NCBI RefSeq assembly: GCF_900155425.1 | Contig: NZ_LT700189.1 | Span: 1,419,787 to 1,483,786 of the forward strand | DNA: 64,000 bases | From: Parabacteroides massiliensis | GTDB taxonomy: Bacteria; Bacteroidota; Bacteroidia; Bacteroidales; Tannerellaceae | Direction of reading: 5' to 3' | Notes under the pieces: generated by a model | Database searches by the model: none | What the model saw: the letters and a program-made list of their open reading frames with translations, nothing else | Told to the model about the DNA's origin: nothing | In this document: positions 26,465 to 35,526 of the stretch, one piece after another | Layout of the letters: each line of letters begins with the position of its first letter | How positions within the stretch are numbered: the stretch's first letter is position 1 | Translations under genes and position numbers: made by a program

Positions 26465-28450
26465 TTATCGAACCGGGACATATTGTACGAATGCTTCCAT
26501 CGCTTCATAAGAAGCAAGGCCTAACTGATGATACAGTTCGGCAGTAGCACGGTTACGGTCTTCGGCACGCTGCCAGAACAAACGTTCGTCATCGCCAAGG
26601 AACGGTGCACTTTCTGCCTGCGACTGGTGTTTCAGGATCGCATTTCTCTTATGGCGCAATTCTTCGGGAGAGATAGGAACAGCCATTTCCACATGGTCCA
26701 TTTCCCATTCGGCCCAAGCTCCGCGGTACATCCAGATACGGCAGTTCTTCAACCATTCTTCATCCTTCAGTTCGTCGATTGCCGCCAGAACGGCATTCAG
26801 ACATACACGGTGAGTTCCATGCGGGTCGGCAAGGTCACCGGCAACAAACATCTCATCGGGTTTCACTTCCGTCAACAACTGCTTCACGATGGCAATATCC
26901 GCTTCACCCAGGTCGTTCTTCTTCACCAAACCTGTTTCGTAGAAAGGCAGGTCGAGGAAGTGAATATGATCGTCACTCTTGATTCCGCTGTAACGGGCAC
27001 CTGCACGGGCCTCTTCCCGCCGGATCGTACCTTTCATAAAGAGTACATCGCGCTTTTCAGCTTCACCTTCCACCTTTTCATAACGGAGGAAATGTATGAT
27101 TTCTTCAGCTTTCTTCTTAACCGTTTCGTCTTCCGTATATTTGGCACAAACGTCACGCAGATATTCGCAGTAACGGATTACTTCTTCATCGCCCACAGCG
27201 ATATTGCCGGAAGTTTCGTAAGCGACATGCACATCGTGATGCTGTTCGCACAAACGATGGAATGTACCGCCCATCGAGATGACATCGTCATCCGGATGCG
27301 GACTGAAGATAATGACTTTCTTCGGATACGGAGTTGCACGTTCGGGACGGTTTGAGTCGTCGGCATTCGGCTTGCCGCCCGGCCATCCGGTAATCGTGTG
27401 CTGGATATCGTTGAATACTCTAATATTCACATTATAGGCCGAACCATACAGAGCAAGCAGTTCACCCAGCCCGTTTTCGCCATAATCCTTGTTTGTCAGT
27501 TTCAAGATCGGTTTACCAGTCAACTGGCACAACCAGACGATTGCGCGACGGATCAGTTTGTTATCCCATTCGCAATTGGTAACCAGCCAAGGATGGCTGA
27601 TACGTGTCAGATCATATGCGGCCGACAAATCGACAACGACTTTCGCATTCGTATGATTCTGCAGGTAAGAAGAAGGGACGGCATCGCTCACTTTGCCTTC
27701 CACTGTTTTTGCAATAATCTTCGCTTTATCTTCACCCCATGCCATCAAGATCACATTACGTGCTTTCATCATGGTAGCGATACCCATCGTGATAACTCCC
27801 GCCGGCACATTGTCCAGTGACGGGAATGTACGAGAAGCTTCTTTACGGGCTGCCCCTTCCAGCAAGACCAGACGGGTGCGTGAACTCAGAGTCGCACCTA
27901 CGCCATTGAACATAATATTGCTCGCATGTCCCACACCTAACAGGATGTAATCCAAACCGCCAGCCTTCTGGATGTTTTCTTCGTACATCCGGCAGAAATC
28001 GATGATGGCATCTTTCGGCATACATCCATCGGGAGCATAAATATTCTCAGGGGCAATATCGATATGGTCCAGCAAAGCCTCTTTCAGCTGTGCCACGTTG
28101 CCGGCGGAAGGAGAAACAAGTGGGAAGAATTCATATTCGACAAAGAGAACCACGTTACGGAAACTCAATTGTTCTTCCTTATGCATACGGACCAATTCCT
28201 TATATACGCTCAACGGAGAACGGCCTCCGGGAATAGCCATCACAAAGTTTTCACCGATTTTCTGTTTCTTGCGAATCTGATCCGCTATCTCCTTAGCGAT
28301 AGCAAACGAACCTTCATCGGCCGATTCGTAGATGTTTGTCGGAATCTTTTCCAGACGGGTTAAAACTGAATGCTCAAAAGCATTCTCCGGACGATAATAC
28401 CGCTGCGGTATTCGTGTCAGGGTAATCTGCGAACTAAGGTCTGTTTTCAT
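26465..28450 (-). CDS. Fused NagB-like domain and PIG-L deacetylase, deaminase residues lost
   Basis: The 661-residue protein joins an N-terminal glucosamine-6-phosphate deaminase-like domain (about 30-310) to a C-terminal PIG-L/LmbE deacetylase (about 370-655). Databases usually name it glucosamine-6-phosphate deaminase. Aligned by eye to E. coli NagB, the catalytic positions differ: Asp72 is Tyr (FVEYEFFPL), Asp141 is Ala and His143 is Asn (GVGHASNIMFNG), and Glu148 is Gly. The PIG-L zinc motif is complete (FSPHPDDDVISMGG, and DPHGTHR later). So deacetylation of an amino-sugar conjugate looks possible while deamination does not. It has its own promoter downstream of the two nagA genes. Confidence 0.88.
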   Translation of the reverse strand: MKTDLSSQITLTRIPQRYYRPENAFEHSVLTRLEKIPTNIYESADEGSFAIAKEIADQIRKKQKIGENFVMAIPGGRSPLSVYKELVRMHKEEQLSFRNVVLFVEYEFFPLVSPSAGNVAQLKEALLDHIDIAPENIYAPDGCMPKDAIIDFCRMYEENIQKAGGLDYILLGVGHASNIMFNGVGATLSSRTRLVLLEGAARKEASRTFPSLDNVPAGVITMGIATMMKARNVILMAWGEDKAKIIAKTVEGKVSDAVPSSYLQNHTNAKVVVDLSAAYDLTRISHPWLVTNCEWDNKLIRRAIVWLCQLTGKPILKLTNKDYGENGLGELLALYGSAYNVNIRVFNDIQHTITGWPGGKPNADDSNRPERATPYPKKVIIFSPHPDDDVISMGGTFHRLCEQHHDVHVAYETSGNIAVGDEEVIRYCEYLRDVCAKYTEDETVKKKAEEIIHFLRYEKVEGEAEKRDVLFMKGTIRREEARAGARYSGIKSDDHIHFLDLPFYETGLVKKNDLGEADIAIVKQLLTEVKPDEMFVAGDLADPHGTHRVCLNAVLAAIDELKDEEWLKNCRIWMYRGAWAEWEMDHVEMAVPISPEELRHKRNAILKHQSQAESAPFLGDDERLFWQRAEDRNRATAELYHQLGLASYEAMEAFVQYVPVR

Positions 28451-28489
28451 GTTTACTTCTTGATTTAGTAATTATCATAACTTGAATCA

Positions 28490-28497
28490 CAAATATA
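28490..28497 (-). promoter_or_regulatory. -7 promoter motif of the NagB/PIG-L gene
   Basis: The minus strand reads TATATTTG, fitting TAnnTTTG, 40 bases before the start at 28450. Confidence 0.5.
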
Positions 28498-28558
28498 ACA
28501 ATTAATAAACGATTTCAGACGTTACAGACCATTTAAAAAAATCAATGATTGTCGTTTC

Positions 28559-28640
28559 GTAGGGGCAGGACTCTGCTCTGCCCATTGGTATCCAATAGGA
28601 GGATGTTGATTGCATGGGCGGAGTAGAACCCCGCCCCTAC
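28559..28640. repeat. 82-bp palindromic intergenic repeat
   Basis: Two 27-base arms (28559-28585 and 28614-28640) start with GTAGGGGC and end with CTGCCCAT or CCGCCCAT. They are inverted and match at most positions. A short GGTATCC/GGAT core lies between. It is G+C-rich and stands out from the A+T-rich gap. It resembles a dispersed repeat family I have seen in Bacteroidetes genomes. It may also act as a terminator after nagA. Confidence 0.8.
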
Positions 28641-28686
28641 AGATCGCCTATATACCGATAAATAATGATTTACGGTTCAAATATTC

Positions 28687-29847
28687 TTAAAACAGCGTAT
28701 TGGCATCCGGTACCAGATGTCCCATCGACCAAACGGCACGGACAGTCAAGCTACGGTCCATGATGATGATGTCAGCATCTTTTCCGCGCTGCAACGTACC
28801 CGTACGGTCGGATACCCCCATCAAGCGTGCCGGAGTTTCGGAAGCCATGCGAACGGCATCTGCCAATGGGATATTGGCTTTCTGAACCATCGTACGAACC
28901 AGTACGTCCATCGTAGCGATACTTCCTGCGAGCGAAGAATGGTCGGCCAACTTGCAAACGCCGTCTTCAATGATAATACGTGAACCTTCGGTCGGTTTCA
29001 CATCGCTCGCGGCATAAGACAACGCATCGGTTACCAGACACGTACGTTCCACACCTTTCAGCTTATACACTAAACGAAGGATCGTGGAAGGCAAATGTTT
29101 ACCATCGGCTATCACTTCCACTGTCATACCATCCATCAGGTAAACACTTTCCACCGTTCCTTCGTATTTATATTCACGACGTTTGTGGAAACCGGGCATT
29201 GCATTGTAGAACTGTGCCGCATGAGTAAATCCTGCAGCATAAGCCTCTTTGATGTCTCCGAACTCGGCTTCCGTATGCGTAATGGCCGCCAAGATTCCTT
29301 TCGATCTGAGATAACGAGCGAAATCATGCGCACCCGGCAATTCAGGACTGGCATCCCAACGCTTGATGCAGTTCGTGCTTTCCAATATAGAGACATACTC
29401 TTCCTTATCCGGATTTTTCACATCATAAAGGTTACCGGCCATCTTGGCATTCAGATACGGTCCTTCCACATGCAGTCCCAATACGGGACCGTCCTTTTCC
29501 GCCATCAGTTTTTCACAAATGGAGGCAGCGTTACAGATCGACTCTTTAGGAGAAGATGACAACGTGGGGAAAAGAGTGGTCGCACCATGTTTCATGTGGG
29601 CGGCAATCGCACTCCGGAAAGCCTCTTCCGTACATTCCCTGAAATCATGGCCACCACCACCGTGAACGTTCATGGCTACGAAACCGGGAATAATATACAT
29701 ACCCTTTGCATCTACCACTTTAGCGCCGATAACAGCCAAATCGCTGTTTGTCACTTCTAAAATTTTCCCATCGCTAATCAAGACAGAGCCATCCTTCAAC
29801 CATCCCTGCGGAGTGAGGATCTGGCCATTTATTATTTGTGTCAGCAT
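28687..29847 (-). CDS. nagA: N-acetylglucosamine-6-phosphate deacetylase, copy 1
   Basis: The 386-residue amidohydrolase removes acetate from GlcNAc-6-phosphate. It shows the family segments HVEGPYLNAKMAG (metal Glu), a His region at GFTHAAQFYNAMPG, VEVIADGKHLP and VTDALSYAASD (catalytic Asp). The N-terminal metal motif reads AMNVHGGGG, so the first His of the HxH pair in copy 2 is Asn here. It starts 3 bp after copy 2 and is about 75% identical to it by eye, so the pair is a tandem duplication. No separate promoter is visible. Confidence 0.9.
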   Translation of the reverse strand: MLTQIINGQILTPQGWLKDGSVLISDGKILEVTNSDLAVIGAKVVDAKGMYIIPGFVAMNVHGGGGHDFRECTEEAFRSAIAAHMKHGATTLFPTLSSSPKESICNAASICEKLMAEKDGPVLGLHVEGPYLNAKMAGNLYDVKNPDKEEYVSILESTNCIKRWDASPELPGAHDFARYLRSKGILAAITHTEAEFGDIKEAYAAGFTHAAQFYNAMPGFHKRREYKYEGTVESVYLMDGMTVEVIADGKHLPSTILRLVYKLKGVERTCLVTDALSYAASDVKPTEGSRIIIEDGVCKLADHSSLAGSIATMDVLVRTMVQKANIPLADAVRMASETPARLMGVSDRTGTLQRGKDADIIIMDRSLTVRAVWSMGHLVPDANTLF

Positions 29848-29850
29848 AAA

Positions 29851-31017
29851 TCAAAACAGTTTATTCGTTCCTTCCACTAATTTACCCATCGCCCAAACAG
29901 CACGGACATTCAAGTCTTTATCCAAGATCAGGATATCCGCATCCTTGCCTCGTTGCAAAGAACCTTTACGATCGTAAACTCCCATGATACGAGCCGGAGT
30001 TTCGGAGGCCATGCGAACGGCATCTTCCAACGGGATCTCCGCTTTCTGAACCATCGTACGGATCAGGCGGTCCATCGTCGCAATGCTACCGGCAAGAGCT
30101 GAACGGTCAGCCAACTTGCAAACACCGTCTTCGATGATTACACGCGGGTCAAACGCCGTCTGGCTGTCACTTGCGGCACACGCCAACGCGTCAGTGATCA
30201 GACAAGTGCGTTCCACGCCTTTGATCTTATAAACCAGACGGAGGATCGTCGGAGGCACATGGATACCGTCAGCCACCACCTCGACCGTCATATCGTCGAT
30301 CAGGTAAATACTTTCAACCGTACCTTCGTACTTATATTCACGACGTTTATGGAAACCGGGCATCGCGTTGTAGAAGTGAGTCGCATGTGTATATCCGACT
30401 TCATAGGCTGTCTGGATATCTTCATATTCTGCCTGTGTATGACCTACAGATGCCAATACGCCTTTCGATGTGATGTATTTGCCGAACTGCATGGCACCCG
30501 GTAATTCAGGAGCGGCATCCCAACGTTTGATACAATGTGTTTCTTCCAACAGGGGAATGTATTCTTCAGGATCCGGATTCTTGATATTTTCCGGCAACTG
30601 GCCTCCGGCCATCTTCATATTGAAGTAATGCCCTTCCAGATGAAGCCCTAAGACAGGACTGTCTTTTTCCGCCATCAGCTTTTCAGTCGTTGCCGCCGCT
30701 GCCCGGATCATCGGGATGGTAGAAGAAGATAACGTGGGAAAAATACTGGTCGTACCATGTTGCATATGTGCGGCTACTGCTGCCCTGAAGGCGTCTTCGG
30801 TACCTTCCATAAAGTCACGGCCTCCACCGCCATGAACATGGATTTCAACTCCGCCCGGCACGATATACATGCCTTTAGCGTCTACCAAAGTGGCTCCTAC
30901 CACTGCCAGATCGCAGTTAGTCACTTCCAAAATCTTGTTATCGCTTATCAGAACAGAGCCGTTTTTCAACCAACCCTGTGGGGTAAGGATCTTGCCATTT
31001 ATAATCTGAGTTAACAT
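29851..31017 (-). CDS. nagA: N-acetylglucosamine-6-phosphate deacetylase, copy 2
   Basis: The 388-residue product starts MLTQIINGKILTPQGWLKNG, nearly the same as copy 1, which sets the start at 31017 rather than 27 codons upstream. It keeps the HxH motif (VEIHVHGGGG) and the DALACAASD catalytic region. At the metal-Glu loop it reads EGHYFNMKMAGGQ instead of EGPYLN. It is the first gene of the nagA pair, with a promoter motif at 31060-31067. It supplies the deacetylase step of GlcNAc breakdown, followed by deamination to fructose-6-phosphate. Confidence 0.92.
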   Translation of the reverse strand: MLTQIINGKILTPQGWLKNGSVLISDNKILEVTNCDLAVVGATLVDAKGMYIVPGGVEIHVHGGGGRDFMEGTEDAFRAAVAAHMQHGTTSIFPTLSSSTIPMIRAAAATTEKLMAEKDSPVLGLHLEGHYFNMKMAGGQLPENIKNPDPEEYIPLLEETHCIKRWDAAPELPGAMQFGKYITSKGVLASVGHTQAEYEDIQTAYEVGYTHATHFYNAMPGFHKRREYKYEGTVESIYLIDDMTVEVVADGIHVPPTILRLVYKIKGVERTCLITDALACAASDSQTAFDPRVIIEDGVCKLADRSALAGSIATMDRLIRTMVQKAEIPLEDAVRMASETPARIMGVYDRKGSLQRGKDADILILDKDLNVRAVWAMGKLVEGTNKLF

Positions 31018-31318
31018 AGCGCAAGAATTAAGTTTGTGTTTTTTTAGTTTTTGAAGAGGCAAAGGTAGGAAGAAAATCCAAAGAGGGTTAAAATTCAAGC
31101 GTTAATATTTACTCAATACTTCGGTAAATTTTCACCGCGATTTTAAAAATAAAACATAGAACCGGCTAAATTATTTTTTCGTCATAATCCGAGAAGTGCC
31201 ATTACCTTTACGTATAGTGGTTTAATTATAAGACTATAACGGGTGAACCCAAAGGATAAAAGTGCCTTCACCTATTCCAGTTGCCTCCACCGGCAAATGA
31301 GCCGGGGCACGAAAAGCA
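31018..31318. other. Gap upstream of the nagA pair
   Basis: The gap has no ORF of note. It holds the nagA -7 motif (31060-31067). The rest is A+T-rich with a Gly-poor short ORF in no plausible context. I saw no clear riboswitch or operator. Confidence 0.5.
31060..31067 (-). promoter_or_regulatory. -7 promoter motif of the nagA pair
   Basis: The minus strand reads TACCTTTG, fitting TAnnTTTG, 43 bases before the nagA start at 31017. Confidence 0.55.
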
Positions 31319-32551
31319 TCATTCACTCTTGCACCTCAAAGCAAAATACAGGATATACAGAAAAGCCAACAACGGAATCACAAACCCGACCGCCATGTTA
31401 TCGGCTCCGATATATCCCATCAGCATGGGGGCAAAAGCTCCGCCTGCCACTCCCATAACAATATAGGAAGAGGCTTTCTTCGTATAAGGTCCCATACCTT
31501 CCAAGCCAAGTGCAAAGATTGTCGGGAACATGATGGACATAAAGAAAAAAGAAAGATAGAGCGCATACAAAGAGATCGTGCCGACAGAAATGACAACCAA
31601 CGCCATGCAGACCACATCCGCCAGAGCAAACCATGTCAGAAGACGGGATGGAGACATCCATTTCATCGTAAAACTGCCGGACAAGCGACCGATCATAAAC
31701 AAAGCCATTCCTCCGAAAGCCAAGATACGCGAGGCCTCGATATTCGTCATGGAAGCATCGGCTTCCGTCACATAATTAATAAAGAAACTGAAAATTCCCG
31801 TCTGGGCGGCACAATAGCAAAACTGTGCAATGATAGCCCTGACAAACTGCGGGTGCCTCCACATAGAAACGGTATCGGGCACAGATACATTTCCTCCTTC
31901 ATCTCGGTCTGCTTCTTCCTCCATTTGCACTTCCGGCAGTTTAGTAAAAAAGAAAAGCACGGCTACCAGCAAAACAACCGAACCAACCAATATATAAGGC
32001 TTCGTCAATGTAAACGGATCATCTTCCGCCCCTCCGAAAATCAACATTCCTCCTACCAACGGCCCCAATATCCAACCTAACCCGTTAAACGATTGGGATA
32101 AGTTCAGGCGTTGTGCCCCCGATTCTTCCGGTCCCAAAATAGTGGAATAAGGGTTAGCCGCCGTTTCCAGGATGCAAAGTCCACTGGCAATAACAAAAAG
32201 GGCGACCAGGAACGGGAATGCCGAATGCAAATAGGCTGCCGGAATAAAGGCAAACGCACCAACGGCAAACAGGCATAACCCTAAAATAATTCCTTTCTTA
32301 TATCCGAACCTCTTCATGAACAATCCGGCAGGAAGAGCCATCAGAAAATAAGCGATATAAGTAGAGAACTGCACAAGGCCGCTCTCCGCCTTCGTCATCG
32401 TAAAAACACCTTGAAAATGTTTATTCAACACGTCCAGCAAACCATGTGCGAACCCCCACAACAGGAACAGGCTGGTGATCAATATAAACGGGATAAGATA
32501 AGATTTCCCGTCAGGAGCGGAAAACAACGTTTTCTGATTCTTCTTTTTCAT
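31319..32551 (-). CDS. MFS sugar transporter, FucP/GluP type
   Basis: The 410-residue inner-membrane permease has twelve predicted helices and the motif FLLWGFAHGLLDVLNKHFQ in TM1, typical of the fucose/glucose/galactose proton symporters. Further support is YIAYFLMALPAGLFMKRFGYKKG (loop 2-3 motif) and the NPYSTILGPEESGAQRLNL stretch, also characteristic of this branch. By neighbours it probably imports GlcNAc or a related hexose for NagA. It lies 5 bp after the DUF4153 gene and 301 bp before nagA, which has its own promoter. Confidence 0.9.
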   Translation of the reverse strand: MKKKNQKTLFSAPDGKSYLIPFILITSLFLLWGFAHGLLDVLNKHFQGVFTMTKAESGLVQFSTYIAYFLMALPAGLFMKRFGYKKGIILGLCLFAVGAFAFIPAAYLHSAFPFLVALFVIASGLCILETAANPYSTILGPEESGAQRLNLSQSFNGLGWILGPLVGGMLIFGGAEDDPFTLTKPYILVGSVVLLVAVLFFFTKLPEVQMEEEADRDEGGNVSVPDTVSMWRHPQFVRAIIAQFCYCAAQTGIFSFFINYVTEADASMTNIEASRILAFGGMALFMIGRLSGSFTMKWMSPSRLLTWFALADVVCMALVVISVGTISLYALYLSFFFMSIMFPTIFALGLEGMGPYTKKASSYIVMGVAGGAFAPMLMGYIGADNMAVGFVIPLLAFLYILYFALRCKSE

Positions 32552-32556
32552 ACTTG

Positions 32557-34050
32557 CTATTTGTTACGAGCCTGTAAAGATACTCTTTTTTTCAGATAAT
32601 AACCTCCTCCCATATAAGAGACCGTATAAGTCGAATCCGGTGAACTGCGATAAGCGGAAATCTCACCGAACACATACAAGGCTGAATCCAGATCCAACCG
32701 GAGTATTTCCGGATACAAACTTTTCGGTATTGAATCGGTAGGTGCTAACCCTTGCTTTTCCATCTGGCGGAAAAGCAAGGAGTCTGTCTTTGCTTCAAAA
32801 ATAACGTGTTGTTTTTTATCGCATAAATAGAATGTATCCATCCGCATCATGCTGTTCACGCCACCTTCGTCATAGCTCCCGACAGTCTGAAGCATTTCAT
32901 ATCCCGTAACATCTAAAGGCGAATAATCGGTAAGAGTTACATATTCATAATAATTATCCTGACTTTCCGATATCGGATAGTTACCCCGCTTTTCCTGCGA
33001 GATCCGTTCTATATCTCTCGCCGTTATGCCTGGTATATACGTAACAGAGGACAACAAAACGACTGCAAGCACAACTGCATACAAATAATGAGCTGTCCGT
33101 CGGAAAAAGAACAACAGGACAGTCCCCGTCAGGATAGCACCGACCACCACCAGATACACCCGTGCTTCCGTATATCCGTACTGATTAATCCGGTAGAAAG
33201 TCCCTACCCAATACATAGCCAACGCCGGAAGTACAATCCAACTGGAATAGCGATAAAACCATTCATAATATCTTCTCTCCAAGAACGGTTGGCAACTTTT
33301 CAGAATGAATGTAGCCGAAATAAAGCTGACGACAATATAAGCAACCGCTCCTTTGGGCAAGGACCACAAAACGGTCACTTTGACAAAATAAAGATACAAA
33401 ATAACCGCATATATCAGCAAGGCCGGTGAAAGCACGTAATTCAGCAATACATTGAACAATTTGTTCACACCCGCCTCCTTCTCTTCCTCCCGGTTAAACA
33501 AAAGGAACAACAACGGTAATATTCCTGCAAAGGCAATACTGGACGAATAAGCCATAAACCGCCGTTCTCCATATTGCCATATCTCAAAAATATACTGGAC
33601 AGAAAAATAGATGGAGACAGAAAGCAGCCAAGCAATCCCAGCCAGCAATCCGGCAGAAAGTATTGCCCGAAGATAACAAAGCCCTTTCCTGACAAACCTA
33701 TTGTTATCCCGTCTCCAGTCACATACCAGATACAACAGTTGCACCACAACAAGCGTCACACAATAGAAAACAGACCAAAAATCTTTATCCTTCCAGAAAA
33801 ACGGAATAAAAAACAATACAGACAGATAATAGGCAAACCGCCAACGTGTTCCTCCCGTCATCGAATTCAAGGTACAGGTAATCAGAAATAAGACCGGGAA
33901 ATAATAAACGACAACAGCCAGGCTTGCACAAGAAATCTCGTACAATGCACAACCGAAACAACAAAATAAAACAGACAAAAACACCTCTGCCGGATTGTAC
34001 CGCACCGCCACTTGCAGACGTTTCAGAAGAGCCTCTATTTTCTTTTTCAT
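32557..34050 (-). CDS. DUF4153-family polytopic membrane protein
   Basis: The 497-residue protein has about ten hydrophobic segments in the first 330 residues (for example ALYEISCASLAVVVYYFPVLFLI) and a soluble C-terminal part of about 140 residues. The layout and the central sequence match DUF4153, a Bacteroidetes-rich family of unknown function. It is the upstream gene of the MFS transporter, with a 5-bp gap. A link to sugar transport is only positional. No signal for a particular chemistry is seen. Confidence 0.8.
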   Translation of the reverse strand: MKKKIEALLKRLQVAVRYNPAEVFLSVLFCCFGCALYEISCASLAVVVYYFPVLFLITCTLNSMTGGTRWRFAYYLSVLFFIPFFWKDKDFWSVFYCVTLVVVQLLYLVCDWRRDNNRFVRKGLCYLRAILSAGLLAGIAWLLSVSIYFSVQYIFEIWQYGERRFMAYSSSIAFAGILPLLFLLFNREEEKEAGVNKLFNVLLNYVLSPALLIYAVILYLYFVKVTVLWSLPKGAVAYIVVSFISATFILKSCQPFLERRYYEWFYRYSSWIVLPALAMYWVGTFYRINQYGYTEARVYLVVVGAILTGTVLLFFFRRTAHYLYAVVLAVVLLSSVTYIPGITARDIERISQEKRGNYPISESQDNYYEYVTLTDYSPLDVTGYEMLQTVGSYDEGGVNSMMRMDTFYLCDKKQHVIFEAKTDSLLFRQMEKQGLAPTDSIPKSLYPEILRLDLDSALYVFGEISAYRSSPDSTYTVSYMGGGYYLKKRVSLQARNK

Positions 34051-34389
34051 ACCTTTGAAAATTATGATTTGGCCATAAAGATAAGCGTTATTACATTTCT
34101 GTCACTATTTACATGCCAAAATAGTCCATTTTCTGCCAAATTATCTTACAGTTTCCCTCTCTTAGCTATGCTGTTTCATCTATCAAAAAAGAGATTAGAG
34201 TAAGCCTTTTCTACTAAAACCATCGTTTTCGAGAGGAATTTCAACTTCGTTTATCATCCTTTATCCATATTAACGCACACCGGGCCGTTCTGGCATATCT
34301 TTTGAAGTAGGTATGGTGCTTTCGGATTAGAAAAGACGAGAGCGAAAAAGAACAATAAATGTTTAACTAAATAATTGGAGGACTGTATT
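34051..34389. other. Gap between DUF4153 and Hsp20 genes
   Basis: No supported gene is present. A 16-base stretch at 34291-34306, TGGCATATCTTTTGAA, resembles the -24/-12 promoter of sigma-54 (TGGCAYRNNNNTTGCW) with one mismatch at the -12 C. It would start the hsp20 transcript about 70 bases before its ATG. Confidence 0.4.
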
Positions 34390-34818
34390 ATGACACCGAT
34401 GAGAAGAAGTCAAAATTGGTTACCGTATGTATTCAATGATTTATTTGACAACGACTGGATGATTAAAGCAAACTCTACAGCTCCAGCCATCAATGTGATT
34501 GAATCGGAAAAGGACTATCGAGTAGAAGTTGCTGCTCCGGGCATGACAAAAGACGATTTCAACATCCGTATTGACGAGAACGACAATCTGGTCGTATCGA
34601 TGGAGAAAAAAGATGAAAAGAACGAAGACAAAAAAGAAGGACGCTATCTGAGACGCGAATTCTCTTATAGCAAATTCCAGCAGACAATGGTTCTTCCTGA
34701 AAATGCTGAGAAAGATAAAATCGAAGCAAAAGTCGAACACGGAGTGTTGAACATCATCATCCCGAAAATGAGCGAGGAAGCAGCCAAGAAAGCTGAAAAG
34801 ATTATTGAGATCAAATAA
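34390..34818 (+). CDS. Hsp20/alpha-crystallin-family small heat shock protein
   Basis: From ATG 34390, just after the ribosome-site-like TTGGAGGA, the product is 142 residues. It has the alpha-crystallin domain (about 30-135) with VEVAAPGMTKDDFNIRI, the conserved AxxxGVL-type motif (AKVEHGVLNIIIPK) and a short C-terminal tail. As an ATP-independent holdase it binds unfolding proteins. The start at 34375 (TTG) was rejected because the ribosome site overlaps it. Confidence 0.92.
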   Translation: MTPMRRSQNWLPYVFNDLFDNDWMIKANSTAPAINVIESEKDYRVEVAAPGMTKDDFNIRIDENDNLVVSMEKKDEKNEDKKEGRYLRREFSYSKFQQTMVLPENAEKDKIEAKVEHGVLNIIIPKMSEEAAKKAEKIIEIK

Positions 34819-34846
34819 TCTGTTTGTCCTTTATAAACTAAAGGCT

Positions 34847-34905
34847 ATAATGGTTTGTTTTATTGGGAAAATAATAACCGGTTAAAGCAAACCATTATTT
34901 TTTTT
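34847..34905 (+). terminator. Terminator between hsp20 and ferritin genes
   Basis: AATGGTTTG pairs with CAAACCATT across a 30-base loop region and is followed by a run of eight T. Confidence 0.7.
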
Positions 34906-34910
34906 ATCTC

Positions 34911-34918
34911 TATCTTTG
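34911..34918 (+). promoter_or_regulatory. -7 promoter motif of the ferritin gene
   Basis: TATCTTTG fits TAnnTTTG and lies 51 bases before the ferritin ATG. Confidence 0.55.
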
Positions 34919-34969
34919 CCTATATAAAATTTGTATTATAAATCTAATTGATAGAAAGGAAACAGAATT

Positions 34970-35452
34970 ATGATTTTAAGCAAGAAATTATCTGAAGCAT
35001 TTAACGCACAGGTAAATGCAGAAATGTGGTCATCCAACTTGTACTTGTCCATGTCCGTTCATTTCCAGAAATTAGGATTAAACGGTTTTGCCCACTGGAT
35101 GAAAAAACAAGCTGAAGAAGAAATGGAACACGCCCACAAAATGATCGACTACACAATCGATCGTGGCGGCGACATCACAATCGGCCAGATCAATGTCGTT
35201 CCTACCGCTTGGGGAAGCGTTACAGAATTATTCGAACACGTTTACAAACACGAATGCTACGTCTCCGAATTGATTGACAAAATGGTCGATATCGCAGAAG
35301 AAGAAAAAGATCATGCATCAAGAGACTTCCTCTTCGGGTTCGTCCGTGAACAGGTTGAAGAAGAATCTACTGCCAAAGAAATCGTAGAACAATTAAAGAA
35401 CTACGGTGAATGTCATGTCGGCATCCTTGACCACAAATTGGGCAAAAGATAA
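34970..35452 (+). CDS. ftnA: Ferritin
   Basis: The 160-residue non-heme ferritin stores iron as ferric oxide in a 24-subunit shell. The ferroxidase region is present: EMWSSNLYLSMSVHFQ (Glu, Tyr), EEEMEHAHKM (Glu-x-x-His) and the later Glu residues in EQVEEESTAKEI. There is no signal or heme-binding Met as in bacterioferritin. It is a single-gene unit. In anaerobes it also protects against oxygen stress, which fits the nearby peroxiredoxin. Confidence 0.93.
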   Translation: MILSKKLSEAFNAQVNAEMWSSNLYLSMSVHFQKLGLNGFAHWMKKQAEEEMEHAHKMIDYTIDRGGDITIGQINVVPTAWGSVTELFEHVYKHECYVSELIDKMVDIAEEEKDHASRDFLFGFVREQVEEESTAKEIVEQLKNYGECHVGILDHKLGKR

Positions 35453-35470
35453 AAACAACTGACAATTGAT

Positions 35471-35526
35471 AATGGACAATTGACAATTAGTTCTGACGCA
35501 TTTTTATTAATTGTCAATTGTCTATT
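35471..35526. repeat. Inverted AATTGTC repeat overlapping the end of the SGNH hydrolase gene
   Basis: Two 19-base arms (35471-35489 and 35508-35526) match with one mismatch. The right arm supplies the last codons (IDN, stop) of the minus-strand hydrolase gene. Another AATTG copy lies at 35463. There is no clear T-run for termination. Confidence 0.75.

Noticed and set aside
31243-31466. Overlapping plus-strand ORFs in the nagA upstream gap
   Set aside because: Composition is low-complexity, with no homologous feel, no ribosome site and overlap with the MFS gene end.
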